DNA of 64,000 bases, taken from contig CM021318.1 of the NCBI GenBank assembly GCA_010645155.1, positions 10,777,331 to 10,841,330 of the forward strand, given 5' to 3'. Positions 12,440 through 29,000 of the stretch are shown here, in pieces. The DNA is from Tigriopus japonicus. Lineage: Eukaryota > Arthropoda > Copepoda > Harpacticoida > Harpacticidae. Numbering within the stretch: position 1 is the stretch's first letter; each line of letters begins with the position of its first letter. A model generated the notes under the pieces. That model searched no databases, was not told where the DNA came from, and worked only from the letters and a program-made list of their open reading frames with translations. The translations under genes and the position numbers were made by a program.

Positions 12440-13445
12440 AAATACAAATCACAAATAAAAAAGAAACAAATTGGAAAATGAAGTCAGGAGATGTTGATTG
12501 TTTTGGTCTCCCAAAAAATAGGGCTGCCATAAAGGACACACCTTTGGCGTGGAAAAAGGTCAAGAGCAAGCTAAGGTATTGAAACTTTTGAGGGTTAAAA
12601 ATAAGTTTACAATTGTATGGAATATACTTTTTAGACCAGTAAATCCTTTCAACAGAATTATTAGTGTGACAAAAGTGATCATGAGACACTCACTTTTACA
12701 AATTACTACAAATCATGAAGGCAACACTGCTGTTATTTGGAAATGATACAAATTTACCCCTAAAAAACAAATATTTTAAAACCCAAACAAATATACAATC
12801 AAACAAATAAACGGCCAATTTGTTGCACAGCAAATTTGAAGAAACACTGAAAGGAAGTTCGCTTGGAGTTGGTTGGATGTTGGATGGCATTGAAGTGTTC
12901 GAATGGGAATGCTTCTCATCAATCAAACCTCATGTTAAGGCCAAATAGCAAGATAGCTTACTTGAAGTTGACTTGAAGTCAATGCTTCTAGCACGCCTTG
13001 GCGCCCACTTAACATATGAACTATAATAAGTATCAACAAAGACTAACAATAGCTAATCAAACAAATAAAATCACAGATTTCCCAAAAAACGGATTGATAA
13101 AAGATGTCAACAGATGTTACTTGTTTTCCAAATGTGACGCCCCTTATGAGATGAAAACGGTCAAAAGCTAGCTAAAAAGCTTTGATAGACTTTTGAAGGT
13201 CAAAACTAAGTGTTCCAGTTGTATGGAATCTATCTCTTAGACCAATCAATTCTTGAACACAAGTAATATTGTGGTAAAAATGATCATTGGACACTCGTTT
13301 TACAAATCAAGACAAATTTTGACGGCAACACTGTTTACGTTTGGAAATGACACAAATTTTCCCCAAACAAACAAATAATCTAAAACCAAAGGAAATATAA
13401 TATGTAATAATAGAAAACCATAGAAACGGCCAATTTGTTCGAATT
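12440..13445. repeat. Two diverged direct copies of an A-rich repeat
   Basis: 12440-12830 and 13060-13445 align in order and orientation, with shared blocks such as TTGTATGGAAT, TTAGACCA, GGCAACACTG, TTTGGAAATGA and ACGGCCAATTTGTT. Copies are strongly diverged. Repeat R1 copy 3 sits between them. Confidence 0.65.
12828..13025 (-). repeat. Dispersed repeat family R1, copy 3 (partial, inverted)
   Basis: The reverse complement of this stretch matches the start and middle of copies 1 and 2 (GCCAAGGCGTGCTAG, CTTGAAGTCAACTTC variants, AACTCCAAGCGAACTT, CAGTGTTTCTTCAAATTTGCTG). It lacks about 80 bp of the middle and the whole 3' part. Confidence 0.7.
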
Positions 13446-14220
13446 TGTTATTTTCATTCGATGTAATTGTGTTTGAAACCAAGTTTTTGACTATAAAATT
13501 ATAATTGTTTATGATTAATGTTTTAAGCAAAGAATTTATCGCTTGCAGCCAGGTTACTTGTTTTTATCCAAGGAGTTATCCTCAGACAATATGATAAACA
13601 ATCTATAATTGCATAATCAATTGTTCGATAATACACGCAGGTTGGCGTAAATTATTGGATCACTCGTTCGAAGTTGTGGATGTTCGATTAATTTCAGAAT
13701 CTTTTGGTAAGTCGAAAATCTGCCAGACGGATGACAAAAAGACGGATTCTCCAATCCCTTCCGCCTAACCAGCCTCTTTTGTAGTCTTGGCAGTTGTTTA
13801 AGGCTTCTATTTCCTGTTTCAATTTCTGATCGGGCCCGCCGGTAACGAGCTAGCCCGCTGTCTAACGGGCAGGAGTCGGCTTTCGGACTGACTAGGAGCC
13901 GACCAACGGCTCTCCAGCCTAACCACATTCAATCGAGCGGGAGATGACGTCATTACCGCTCCTTCAAAGACGCCATGCTCGCCCGCAATGCTGCAATGCT
14001 GGAGCGTGACGCTTACCATCAACTTAAAAATCCCCTTTTCCGCTCAATTTTCCTGATAATGGTCCAATTTGCCTCATGAACGTATAAAAATGGCATGAAA
14101 AAAGTGCTCTTTTTATAACATTCAGTAGACTATTTTTTTGAAATATTACCTTGCTGCAGTGATAGAATCAGGTCAATTTTAGGCGGTGATGCCACCAAAT
14201 AAAAAGTGTCGTCGTATTTG
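13446..14220. other. Intergenic, GC-rich hairpin cluster at 13830-13955
   Basis: The segment stands out from its AT-rich flanks. On the minus strand it can form stems GTCGGCT/AGCCGAC and GCCCG/CGGGC, and it carries a perfect TGACGTCA at 13945-13952. I could not fit a tRNA or other known RNA to it. The rest of the stretch shows no gene. Confidence 0.4.
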
Positions 14221-14360
14221 GCTTAGATTTTATGTCTCTTTACTATATGGAAGTCAGTTCGTGTTGTAGTTTATGACCTAATACTAAACAAGGGCAAATG
14301 CGGTAACGCTTGGCCGAAAAAGCACTATTAGATCGCATCGGTAATTTTAGGTCTTTGGGC
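14221..14360 (+). repeat. Dispersed repeat R2, copy 1, just upstream of eIF4A
   Basis: Aligns with 25931-26066 in the same orientation (TGTCTCTTT, TGGAAGTCA, CAAGGGC, GCTTGGCCGAAAAA, ATCGCATC). It ends about 90 bp before the first eIF4A start codon, so it lies in or near the promoter or 5' UTR. Confidence 0.65.
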
Positions 14361-14444
14361 AGTCCGGGCACCCTGAAACGGGGACTTGGGCGGCGTTGAT
14401 CAGGCACCCTTCCTTTCCCCCGAAAAGATCTTCCCGTGTGCACG

Positions 14445-17379
<2,935 letters not shown>

Positions 17380-18891
17380 TTCCAAGTGTGTTTTCCCATT
17401 GCGTCCTACGACAAATTACAAAGAAATTGAAAGCCAACCACACTCGTACTCCTACTACTTCTGCTACTAAGATCATTGCAACGTTTCTCAAGTAATCCAC
17501 AAGCTACTTTGCCTTCCCTCAACATCAAGTTCATCGCAATTACAACCATCAATGCCAACTGAACATTGAGGTCTTCTTTTTTTATTTTTGGGCTCCCCCC
17601 GCCTTTTCCCAATCTTCCCCACTCTAGAGTTGGGCGAGGTTTGAACTTCGCTCAACAGTGGAATTAGTGCAATTTTTGTGTATTGGAAGTGACCGCGTCG
17701 TCAAGACTTCTTTCTCGTGTTGACCTGATCCCAACCGCCGTGTCTGAGGGTTGAATTGACAGTCAAGTAAACAATGGCCAGTTGTGACCCGTTTTGTCCT
17801 GTTGCTGACGAAGATGCTTCCGATGGGTCTGGGCAAAAGCGCAGCTTTGGTCCCCAATTTCGATCACCTCACGATCTGTTCCGAAGGTTACTCCTGCAAG
17901 ATGCAAATCCAATTTCGTATGCTAGTTCAAAACGCTTTATAGGCCTCTGGCGAGGATTTTTCAATCCCAAACGCGTTCGGCGGCGACCTCCAAGTCTGCC
18001 TTGGAGAAGGAAAGGCGATATCGTTCGTTTCCGATGCTCAACGCGACCTTATTCCAATTTATACCTCCCAAAACTTTTGCGGATTGCTACCAAAAATTAA
18101 CCAACATACAATTGTAACAAAACTCGTACATTTATTGTGCTTTCAATTGGTTTCTTTGTATAATAAATGTACGCTGATAGTGATTGATGGTCAAATTTCT
18201 ACGAGTAGGTCGAACAAGTGGCTTCTCACAGACCATTGAATTTACACATCCAAAAGAACTACATTCAAGATGAGCTACTTAGGCAATTAAGGATACTAAG
18301 ACTCGAACATGTCTTGAAAGTGACAATCAACTTTTTCGTCCTTTAGAAACATAAAATTCGCCCTTTAATGACTAGACAAACTTGACGGGATGAAGATATG
18401 TCACCAAAAATGTACCAAATATTCCTTGCTAATAAAATCGGCACAATATTGCGAGCTCACCTACAAAGTGGTAGCGTTCTGGCTGCTGATTTTGGTCAAT
18501 TTAACAAGTAGCTCCGGGCTAGTTGGGAAAATGTAAAAAATGGCCATCAGAATGGCATGGCCTTCAGAATGGCTCTGTGAGCAAGTGTCAGCCGTTTTCC
18601 TTGTTGATCATATTTGCTTTTATATTTGCAACCCCTGGAGGATTCTCCAAAAAGGGGGAGGGGAGGTGAAGAAATCCTTTTTTCTCTTAATGCTAATTAA
18701 ATGTGTATATATTCTTCTTAACAATTAGACTATTATGGACAAGATATGACTTAGATCCGTCAAGGGTAAATCGTAATCGAAATCTGCCAGTGAGTCACGC
18801 ACATTCTTAACCTAGCACATTATTGCACCACCTTGATTAACGGTATGGATTATTAAAGAAGAATGATTTTCCGAGTTTCCAGTCAGTAGAC
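17380..18891. other. Spacer between eIF4A genes
   Basis: Contains the 3' UTR of copy 1. The only clear poly(A) signal I see is AATAAA at 18162-18167, which would make that UTR about 800 nt. No further gene; the promoter of copy 2 must lie near 18600-18890, but no core element stands out. Confidence 0.5.
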
Positions 18892-20758
<1,867 letters not shown>

Positions 20759-21252
20759 GTTTGCACGGCGTTATTCTCCTCCAACTTGCCGGCACAAACG
20801 TATTTTTTTGCAAATATTGTATGAAGTCATTATGCCCTTGCCCGATATTTCAAAGATAACTTAGATGATTAGACAATTACTTTAATATGACGAGATTTGT
20901 CCGTTATTCATGTTAAAATAGTACCTATTTGTGAAATATTGTATGAATAAACTTTTTTACATCGATGCTATAACCAATGCTACAATTTGGAAAATGATTT
21001 GATTCAACTTCAGTGTCAACCCAATTCATGTGCCCCTTTACCTTAGTTAATTAAAAATGCAGTGCTTTGTTTCATACATTCAAATTTGATGATTTTAAAT
21101 TTTCTGACGGCTTGTCTCCAACATAATACAAAGAAATAACATGTTGTACCAATCATGCACCACACCAAAACTTGAGGTCTGGCTCCTCTCTTCGACAAAA
21201 AATTAATCCCATGAAGTTTTTTTATGAACCCCATCCTAAGAGAAGACAGGTC
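20759..21252. other. Spacer after eIF4A copy 2
   Basis: Holds the short 3' UTR with AATAAA at 20946-20951, then AT-rich sequence with no gene that I can support. Confidence 0.5.
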
Positions 21253-21483
21253 GGAGCAAACAGAACCACAACTTGGAAGGAAGTCAAATTCTCTTGTGCT
21301 TTTGGGTCAGTGTCTTCTCTTTTCTTCTTTTTTGCGTGTCTGTCTAGCTATCATCTGCCAGAAATATTACATTAGAAGTACAAACGAAAAAACTTAGAAT
21401 AAAATGATGATGCCTTCTCACTTTACTTTAAGAACGAGTAAAGCGTTAAAGAAAAAAAATCTCCTTTCCTTTAATTTCTTTTT
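21253..21483 (+). repeat. Left arm of a ~225-bp inverted repeat
   Basis: Matches the complement of 23293-23517 across its length. The outer ~125 bp is above 90% identical by eye (shared words GAACCACAACTTGGAAGGAAG and TCTAGCTATCATCTGCC); the inner part is more diverged. The membrane-protein gene 21834-23152 lies between the arms. Confidence 0.85.
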
Positions 21484-21833
21484 TATTTGCTCCAAAACTT
21501 TTCCAAAATTCGGTAAAGTAACACACAGTGTCAATAAATTCTTTAGTTTTCTATGGGTTGCACGTACACAAGAACGCAAATACCCAGGTACTTCATGCTT
21601 TGCTTTGAGCCTGGTTTAGTGGTCGATTTTGACTGAGAAAGCTTATCCCTCTTTCCGAAGGCTTTCTTGGTTTCTAATGACAACCTTGCAATCGGAGAGA
21701 AGCGAGCCCTTGGTTATGTTATCGAAAACCGGAATGGGTCCTATTGATTATTCTGACTATTATTCTGACTCAGGCCCCAAGTTTGGTTCAGCCACTTTGG
21801 TTGAAGGATAACCAAAGAGCCCATCATTTCAGA

Positions 21834-23152
21834 ATGGCTGGAGAAGGTGTTTTTGATTATGATGCCATACGACAATCTTGTTGGCAAACGTGTGACAATG
21901 ACCCTGGGGCATTTCCGATGGACCTTAGCAAAATCCCAGCCTACAGAGATGAGGACACCCGTGAAGCCTTCTACAATGTCACCACATTTTTCGGATGCGT
22001 CGAGGGCTGTGAGGATACTTACTTGGTGAAGAGGGTCACTATCGTTGCACCCGCAGTTGCAGTTGGTAGGTACATACTATTGTAAATTTGGACTTTAGAA
22101 TTGAATCAAATCATTAGCGCCATTTTTTAGTTATTAGATTAGCACTCAATGGCTTTTCCTAGAACCATAAAATGTTTGGGAAACTTTGTTTTCTGCACCA
22201 AAACCTAATTCCATCGCATGGTACTTTCATTCGTGTTTGAATGAACAGTCATGGGGTGAGTTTATTGACTTCATTTCACCCCTATATTTCAATGACATTG
22301 TTAGGACGTGGGATCAAAGAGGTATAAAAATAGAAGTTTTGATCTCGGGTACACGTTGCGCCTTATTAAAATGCATATTTTAACTTTTCAGCCGTCCTCC
22401 TTCTGGCTTTGATGCTGGTTTGTTGGTTTTGCAAAGGATGCTTTTGTTATAAATGGAGAAAGAACCGAGAAAAAGTTCGCAAGCTAAGTGCAAGCTCTAC
22501 TAGTTCCACTTTGGAATTTCCTTCGTCCTCATTGAGTTCACTGCCTAAGAAGCACAGAAAATCAAGTTACATAAAGGAGGACTCAAGACCACCTTCCTAC
22601 AATAAAGCCTCAAAGAAAAGTAAGAACGACGACAACGGCAGGAAATACTCTAAAGAAGAAGGATCTTTTACATCGCGATGGTCTGGTCGTGGCAGCATCT
22701 TTGGAAGCGGCGGAAATCGCAATCGGTCCAAGAAAGACAACAGGAAACTCTTGGAACACCCGCCAACGGATATGAACGCCAGTTTGAGAAGCAACGTGTC
22801 CGTGAACTCGTGGGTGAATGAAAATAAGGAATCCAGAAGGTCCATGTTCTTGGCCACAGCCACTAAGTTGGGTCGGAAGTTGGCGGATTTAGACAAGAGG
22901 AGCGAGGATATTATTGAGCAACGCAACCAAAAGCGACGCCCACAACGAACCAAAAGTGAAGGACGAGATGAGGACAAAGACGAAGATCGGAATAGCAGAG
23001 CATCGAAGGATAGTGTTCGAAGCCAAAAAAGTCGAAGGTCAAGGAGTCTTCATAAAGATGGTCATCAAAGCAAGCAGGGGAGTGGATCTTCACGGAATAG
23101 CAAAGGAAGTGGAACTAGCTCTAGGATTGAACAACCTAGGATGAGGTTTTGA
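21834..23152 (+). CDS. Unrecognised single-pass membrane protein, twin CX3C and PPxY
   Basis: Exons 21834-22065 and 22392-23152 join to 330 residues. The N-terminal ~75 residues carry two CX3C pairs (CWQTC, CVEGC) and an NVT glycosylation sequon. A ~24-residue hydrophobic span crosses the intron. A juxtamembrane Cys cluster (CWFCKGCFC, likely palmitoylated) follows, then ~220 very basic, Ser-rich residues with a PPSY WW-binding motif near the membrane and clusters of Lys/Arg/Ser. I predict a type I/III topology with the Cys-rich part outside. The ATG at 21834 follows a good acceptor-like CATTTCAG, so an upstream exon with a signal peptide is possible but was not found. The Cys-ectodomain/TM/PPxY plan resembles VOPP1/WBP1 or Shisa proteins only in layout. 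AATAAA lies at 23344-23349. Confidence 0.8.
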
Positions 23153-23292
23153 TGAGGTTTCGTACCTCCATCTTGTCAATGTTGATTCAAATTTTCAATC
23201 AATGAATCTACAATGTGCCTTTTGAATATACGTACAGCTATCATAACACTAACAGTTTTTGGGTTTAGTGACTTTCAGTTTCAGGAAGTAAA

Positions 23293-23517
23293 AGAGAAAT
23301 AGAGAAAAGCAGATTTTTTTCTTTGGCGTTTTACTCAGTCTTAAATAAAAGTGGGAAGGCATCATAATTTTATTCTAATAATTTTCCGTTTATGCTTCTA
23401 ATTTAATATTTCCGGCAGATGATAGCTAGAAAGACACGAAAAAAAGAAAAAAGAAGACACTGACCCAAAAGCACAAGAGAATTTGACTTCCTTCCAAGTT
23501 GTGGTTCTGTTTGCTCC
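23293..23517 (-). repeat. Right arm of a ~225-bp inverted repeat
   Basis: Inverted partner of 21253-21483. It covers the likely 3' UTR end of the membrane-protein gene, including its AATAAA. Arms are about 1.8 kb apart. Confidence 0.85.
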
Positions 23518-23519
23518 AA

Positions 23520-25229
23520 TTGCAACGACAACTTTGACCATGAGATAGAAAGAGGTTAGATTTCAAATCTAGTAATTTTTGGCTTGTTTTTGATTGATAA
23601 GTATTCAAAAAACGTTTTTTTTTTAAGTTTATGCAGCCTAAGTTACCTTAAGTTATACAATTGCCATATCTAACTAGTCTTTATTCTTCTGAACTCTGCA
23701 TGCTCTAATATTTTGGTACATCATTGCAAAATCGGTCTTTCGTTAAATTTGGAACTGGTGACTTCAAGAAGTATCGCTTGCAAGCAAGCCCTTGAGCAAG
23801 ATGTACGGTACATAAAGATAATTTAACCTCATTTCGATCTTTTAGGGTTGACGTAAAATGATGTCAAATGGTGATGAGCTGCTTCGACCGCAAAATGAAA
23901 AAGATACCAGTCAATGACAACTCTTTTTTAAGTTTGAATCGAAAAAATGCAGTGGCAAATATTGTGCGTTAAAGGTGCAATTTTTTTCTACAGTAAAAGT
24001 GACACAAAGGAGACGCTTCTTTCTTTTACCTATTTTTTGACCTTGAACCATAGAAGGAAGGTGCTCTCTTGATGAGAGCAAGAATACTTACCGAGCTTCT
24101 TGAATTGGACAACCAGGAAGCTAAAGACAAGCAAATTGTTTCTTGCCAAAAAGGGCTTCCTTTTTCTCAAGCAGTTTGCTGATCTGAACACTTTGGCGTG
24201 TTTATAGTTGAAATTCTGTAAAATTAAATGTTTTATTGTTTTTTTCCTTTTGCTTGTCCCTCGCTTTCTGACACTCAAATTTATGGCCACGGGAAGGGTA
24301 AATTTTTTTTGAAGCAAAGTTGCAATAATTTTGTCAGAAGTGGACGTTACTTTGTCCTATAATGTCGCTTTTAACTTAAATATGTGAGAACTGGCCAACA
24401 ATATGTCAGGGTTGGTGGCCTTAATCATGGTTGGTCAAAAATCTGATATAGAAAAATTACGTAGAAAAAAATATATTATTGGCTGCCCAAAAACTCAGTC
24501 TTGCTCTGCACTTATCTAGACCTGTGTCAACTTTTAATTACAATTACAATTACTTTGATTTCAAATGTAATTGATTGAAATTGCAATTCCTTGGAAATGT
24601 AATTATAATTACATCACTGTTCTGGCACTAATAATGATCCCAAATTTCCCCAATACTGCATTATTCTCTGTGCTGATCCAAAAATTGTCAAAAATCTTCG
24701 GAAAGTGCTTGTGATAATTTTATTCATTCAGCTCGCACTGACTTCTTAATGATGAGGGCTAAATAAAACACACACAAAAAGTTACAAGTTGGTGAATTTG
24801 CGTTTTGTAATTTTATCCAAGCCCTACTTTCAACTGAATGCAAGGAATACCTAGAGTCGACATCCAACATCTTTTGTTCGCCATATTTTGACTTTTGAAA
24901 TATGCTGCTAGCGCACCAGATTATTTGTTCACAGAAAATTGAATGAGTGCAATCGAAGTGTCCTAAGGTGCGTGAAAGAAGGTCGCCATTTTTGGCCATT
25001 TAAACTTTGGACGTAGCCGAAACCGCAAATTGAACGCTATTTTAGAATAAGTAGTGAACAGTTTTGGTGCGAAATAAACGATTTACTACGTTTTAGGATT
25101 AAATGCTCATTGGCGAGGGGCAGAGTCAATTTAAAAATTCGATCGTAGAGGTTTTACGTGCGTTCTGCACCTCCAAATCCAAGGGAATCGAGGCTAGTTC
25201 GATCAATGAAGTCCTCCTCTCTTCTTTAT
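23520..25229. other. Gene-poor sequence with a short AATTACAATTAC element at 24519-24626
   Basis: The ~108-bp element begins AGACCTGTGTCAAC and ends with the related CACTGTTCTGG, with TAATTACAATTACAATTAC-type words inside. It belongs with the larger copy at 57686-58932. No gene is seen in the rest. Confidence 0.5.
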
Positions 25230-25421
25230 TGGGCTCCTCCATTGTTCAATTTGTTACCCATTAGTCTTCGTCGGGAATATGTAGGGGCTGATCCTCTAAA
25301 AGCATTTAAGGCAGGATTGGACAAATTTTAAAATACTATTCCTGACCAACCCAATATTCAAGGGTTGTACAGATCTGCCAACAGTAACTCATTGGTAGAT
25401 CAAATTTCATACAAACGGTAA
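25230..25421 (+). pseudogene. 3' fragment of a LINE-type reverse transcriptase frame
   Basis: The frame reads W-x3-LFNLLPISLR, then DPLKAFKAGLDKF, a stop at 25329-25331, then IPDQPNIQGLYRSANSNSL, ending at 25419-25421. The order W..LFN.LP..LR, FK..LD and IPDQP..G matches the C-terminal tail that follows the RT domain in many invertebrate non-LTR retrotransposons. No RT catalytic part is present, so this is a dead 5'-truncated remnant. Confidence 0.6.
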
Positions 25422-25582
25422 TTTTATGAACTAAATTAATCATTAACTCTCTTTACAGGGAATCCCATTCCTTGCAGCGGTATTAAAAAATCCGCCCCCC
25501 CCCCAAAAAAAAAATGGGTTTCATCCCAACAGTACGTCCTCTCAACTTACAGTGTGACAATAAAGTCTTGACAAGGAGTCTT

Positions 25583-25906
25583 GACTAGTAATTAGTGATG
25601 TGAAATCTGGTCTTGGGCAAGTTTTTTCAAGGGAGGTTGCAAGGTAGGGTCACCTAGTGGAGATTTTGTGCTTTGCTAACGAACTCAAGCAAACACAAAT
25701 TTGAGGTTAATTTGCAACCCTGATCCAAAGTTACAAAAGTCAGGGGTGCGTTTCAGTGCTTCTTAATGAAAAACCGGTTTATTAAGATAGGTAGGCAGAA
25801 GGTAATACCATTTCACTGAAGGTAAATTGGCGACCCCGGTGTACGATGTCACGAAAAAATGCTTGCCCAAGAGCCCAAGTCACATCAATACTAGTAGTAC
25901 GATCAA
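25583..25906. mobile_element. ~325-bp TIR element
   Basis: The left end (ACTAGTAATTAGTGATGTG, then CTTGGGCAAG at about 25617) is matched by the complement of the right end (ACTAGTATTGATGTGAC, then CTTGGGCAAGC). Arms are about 45-55 bp and diverged. No coding sequence; the target-site duplication was not resolved. Confidence 0.6.
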
Positions 25907-25930
25907 ACAATTAGTGTTGCTGGTTTTTAC

Positions 25931-26066
25931 ACAGAGTTTGTGTCTCTTTGTTCACTGGAAGTCAATCTGTGTTACACGTTTTGACCCAAAAAGTTGAGCA
26001 AGGGCCAATATGCCAAGGCTTGGCCGAAAAAATTGTTTGAATCGCATCAGTAGTCTTGACCCCTTT
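25931..26066 (+). repeat. Dispersed repeat R2, copy 2
   Basis: Diverged match to 14221-14360, same orientation, sharing GCTTGGCCGAAAAA and ATCGCATC. Confidence 0.65.
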
Positions 26067-29000
26067 CAACTTTACTACAGGTATTCCTTTAGCCGCTTCT
26101 TTGGTTTCCTATACAAAGTGAATCGATGGTCAGAATCAACCATGCATGAACGTTTTATGATATCTTTTTGGGACCACACTTTTGCTTTTAATGTTTAATG
26201 CTTAGAATTTTAACCAATCATTGAACGTTAAATGTGATATTTCACAAGAAATACTCAATGTTCTCATGGACGATGACTAAAAAAATGGCGAAAATACTAA
26301 ATTAACAAATCATGAATAATGGCCGAGCGTGCAAATATGGGAATAAATTCCATCTCGTCCCGCTCCTTATATTTGCATGAAGGATATTCATTCATATTCT
26401 AAGATTTGAAATTATTCAGTTTTTGTGCAAGTAATTTCAAATACCCAAGAGGATTTAAAAAATGCGCCCATTTGTGATCGTCCATCTGTCCGTTCGTCAT
26501 ACCTCGGGAAATTCAGATTTTACAGCTTTGTTTTATTGCGAAATCGTTGCGTTTTCTTTGGGCTTATTTTTATAGATTAATACTGAGGAAAACTTAAATT
26601 TCCTGTCAAGCAAGAAAACCTGTCATATGATCAATAAAGATTGAACAAACCCCCAACCGACCATCCCAATCTCCTGCTTCATATCCTGAAATCGTCGGTG
26701 TCTATTCTGAGCGAATGTCTTCTCCTCTATGGTTCCTTGAAAGTTAGCCAAAGCGAGAATGCGCTCGAAGAGCCTTCCACGAGCCTTTCTTTCCCCGGGT
26801 CGTTTGTTGCTCCTGCTTCTCTTCTTTTTCCCTCTCTGTCTCATGTTCTTCCATGAACAAGCAGAGAAAAAAAGGACAGAGAGGAGAAGCCTGTTGCACC
26901 AACTTGAAACAGCCTTTGAGACCACAGATGTCGACATAGCCTAGAATAGAACCTGAAACAATTCCTTGAATTTAAACGAGGGCTTCTAGAACCAGATATC
27001 ATATGTTCACATCTATGCGAGCCAACAGCGGAGGGGACCCCGAAAATAAGGTTCTCAAAGCACACCTTGAGTCTTTGGTGCCCCGCTCTCCATTCGTCGA
27101 GCCTTCCCCCGTCGAAACTGGATCGAAGACATTATCATGGCATCCAGGCTGGTCAATGGGAAGGGAACGAAGGAGGGAGCCGGGAGAGAAGGGGGGAGAA
27201 AGACAGAAAGAAAGAAAGAAGCCACCAGGAAAGGCCTTAGATCTCATGGGTTCATGCTTCGCCGAAGAGCGGCTCAATGCCCAGCAATGGTTTCTGAGAC
27301 CCCGCTAGTACCGTGAGCTTATCTACGGAGACGGCCTTCCTTCCTCCTCCCTCCCTCCGTCCCTCCCTCCCTTGGTCCTTCTTCCTTCCCTCAACGTGGT
27401 CCCCGTTGAACTTGGAGAAGCCACTTTTTTTCAAACCAAACCAGAGGGCAACTCTTTAGGAATAGAATTGGGAGACTTTTATTATCTGCACTCTCAAGAC
27501 GTGTTTTGTAGGATCTAGAGGTGGAGGCGGGTGTGAATTCTCTGGGCGGCTGGAAATGTTGAAATGTTGAGCTACACCTGCTGGCGTGGCGTGTAAGACA
27601 AGAAAGGTAAGTCAATTTCTCCTTTAAATGTCTTATTGATGTGGACTGACGTTTGTCAAAGTTGCTATACGAAAGGCTTTGTTTCCGTTTTACAACACAC
27701 AAGATAGTCCCAACTAATGATCTTGTTCCTCTGAAAGTAAAGGCTATTAAGCCGTGGTTCTGTTCAAGCCCATCTATCTATCCCTCTATGGTCTCATTTG
27801 GGAGAGAGGTTTTATTGCTTCTACCACTTCCTTGTATACTAACTGGGAGTGACTGGAGAACTCATTGCCAATTCTAAAAGCCTAGTAGGTCCAATTGGCT
27901 TCCATTTAAACCTCAGACTGCTTCAAAAAGTGACAGCGAAGCACGCAATTTTCCATTTCACTCCACAGAAATGTGGGACCCAATTTTGTAATGACATCTT
28001 GTGAACCTTTTCGTAAAATGACCAATTGACATTGGAAATCGAAAACTTCTCAGACAAAAAATATTGGCAATTTGGAATTAAGCCGATCGACCTTTTTCAA
28101 CCAATTGAATATGATCGCATTATCTTAAAATGACAAGGTTTAGTCAAAAGAAGGCATATGGCATATGGTATTGTCAGAAATGTCAATGATACTTTAAGCA
28201 TTTCAAGTTGAAAGTGGTAAATCCAGTGCATGGTTTGTAAAAACGCGGGCAGCGCGTGCCCATTTCAATTTAAAACCAATGCCGTCTTGTGTCCAAATGG
28301 TCAAATAGGAAATGGGCTTTGTTCTTTTGCAAAATTGTTTTTCCGTCAAAAATGCATTTCTACTGTTTATTGGGTTGAATTTCACCTTGCATAGAAAGCA
28401 ACAGTTTTTAACTAGCCTTGCCCAAACAACTTGCCTGTATACTGTAGTGCTCCACTTCTTTAAACATATTCAAAGAACCGATTTTTACTTTCACGTTGCA
28501 TGTATTTTTTTAGAGTAAATATGCAAAAGACGTTTGTTTGAAGTTTAACTTAATCAAGAAGTCCAAAGTTGAGTCCTTTTTTGTTAGACTTTCGTAAATT
28601 AGCTAGTCCTGCAAAACGTTTCAAAAATGAGTTTTCATTAAAGAACCCAAGTTGAATACAAAAGCTGGTGCAGTCAGGCATCGTTTAAAGCTAGGTCAAT
28701 CGCTTATAACTTATATTCGTGCAATTTATCGCATTATCTTTTCTCAAACTCCTTGCCAAAAATCCAAATGTTACTCAAATGGAAGAAAATGTAAAATGGG
28801 TTTTGACGTGAAAAGACTGTCGGTTCTCAATCCATCTAACTACTTTTTTCTCGCAAATATAATGAGAAAAAATGGAGGCCGACAAGCCTGACATTTGTCT
28901 CCTCTTCCTTCTCACATCCATTCCTTGCCAAAACATTCTACTCAATAATAAGGAAAAGGTGATATTGGATTTTGGGCGATGTAGAGGAAGCACATCAGGA

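Noticed and set aside
13830..13935. tRNA or tRNA-derived SINE
   Set aside because: I could not place a convincing B box, anticodon loop or acceptor stem; only generic hairpins are visible.
21744..21833. Hydrophobic leader upstream of the membrane-protein ATG
   Set aside because: The frame opens with TTG and has no ATG before 21834. The IILTIILT stretch looks like a signal peptide but cannot start here.
27003..27308. 101-codon frame in GA-rich sequence
   Set aside because: Overlaps similar frames on the other strand; composition driven by GA repeats, no domain.
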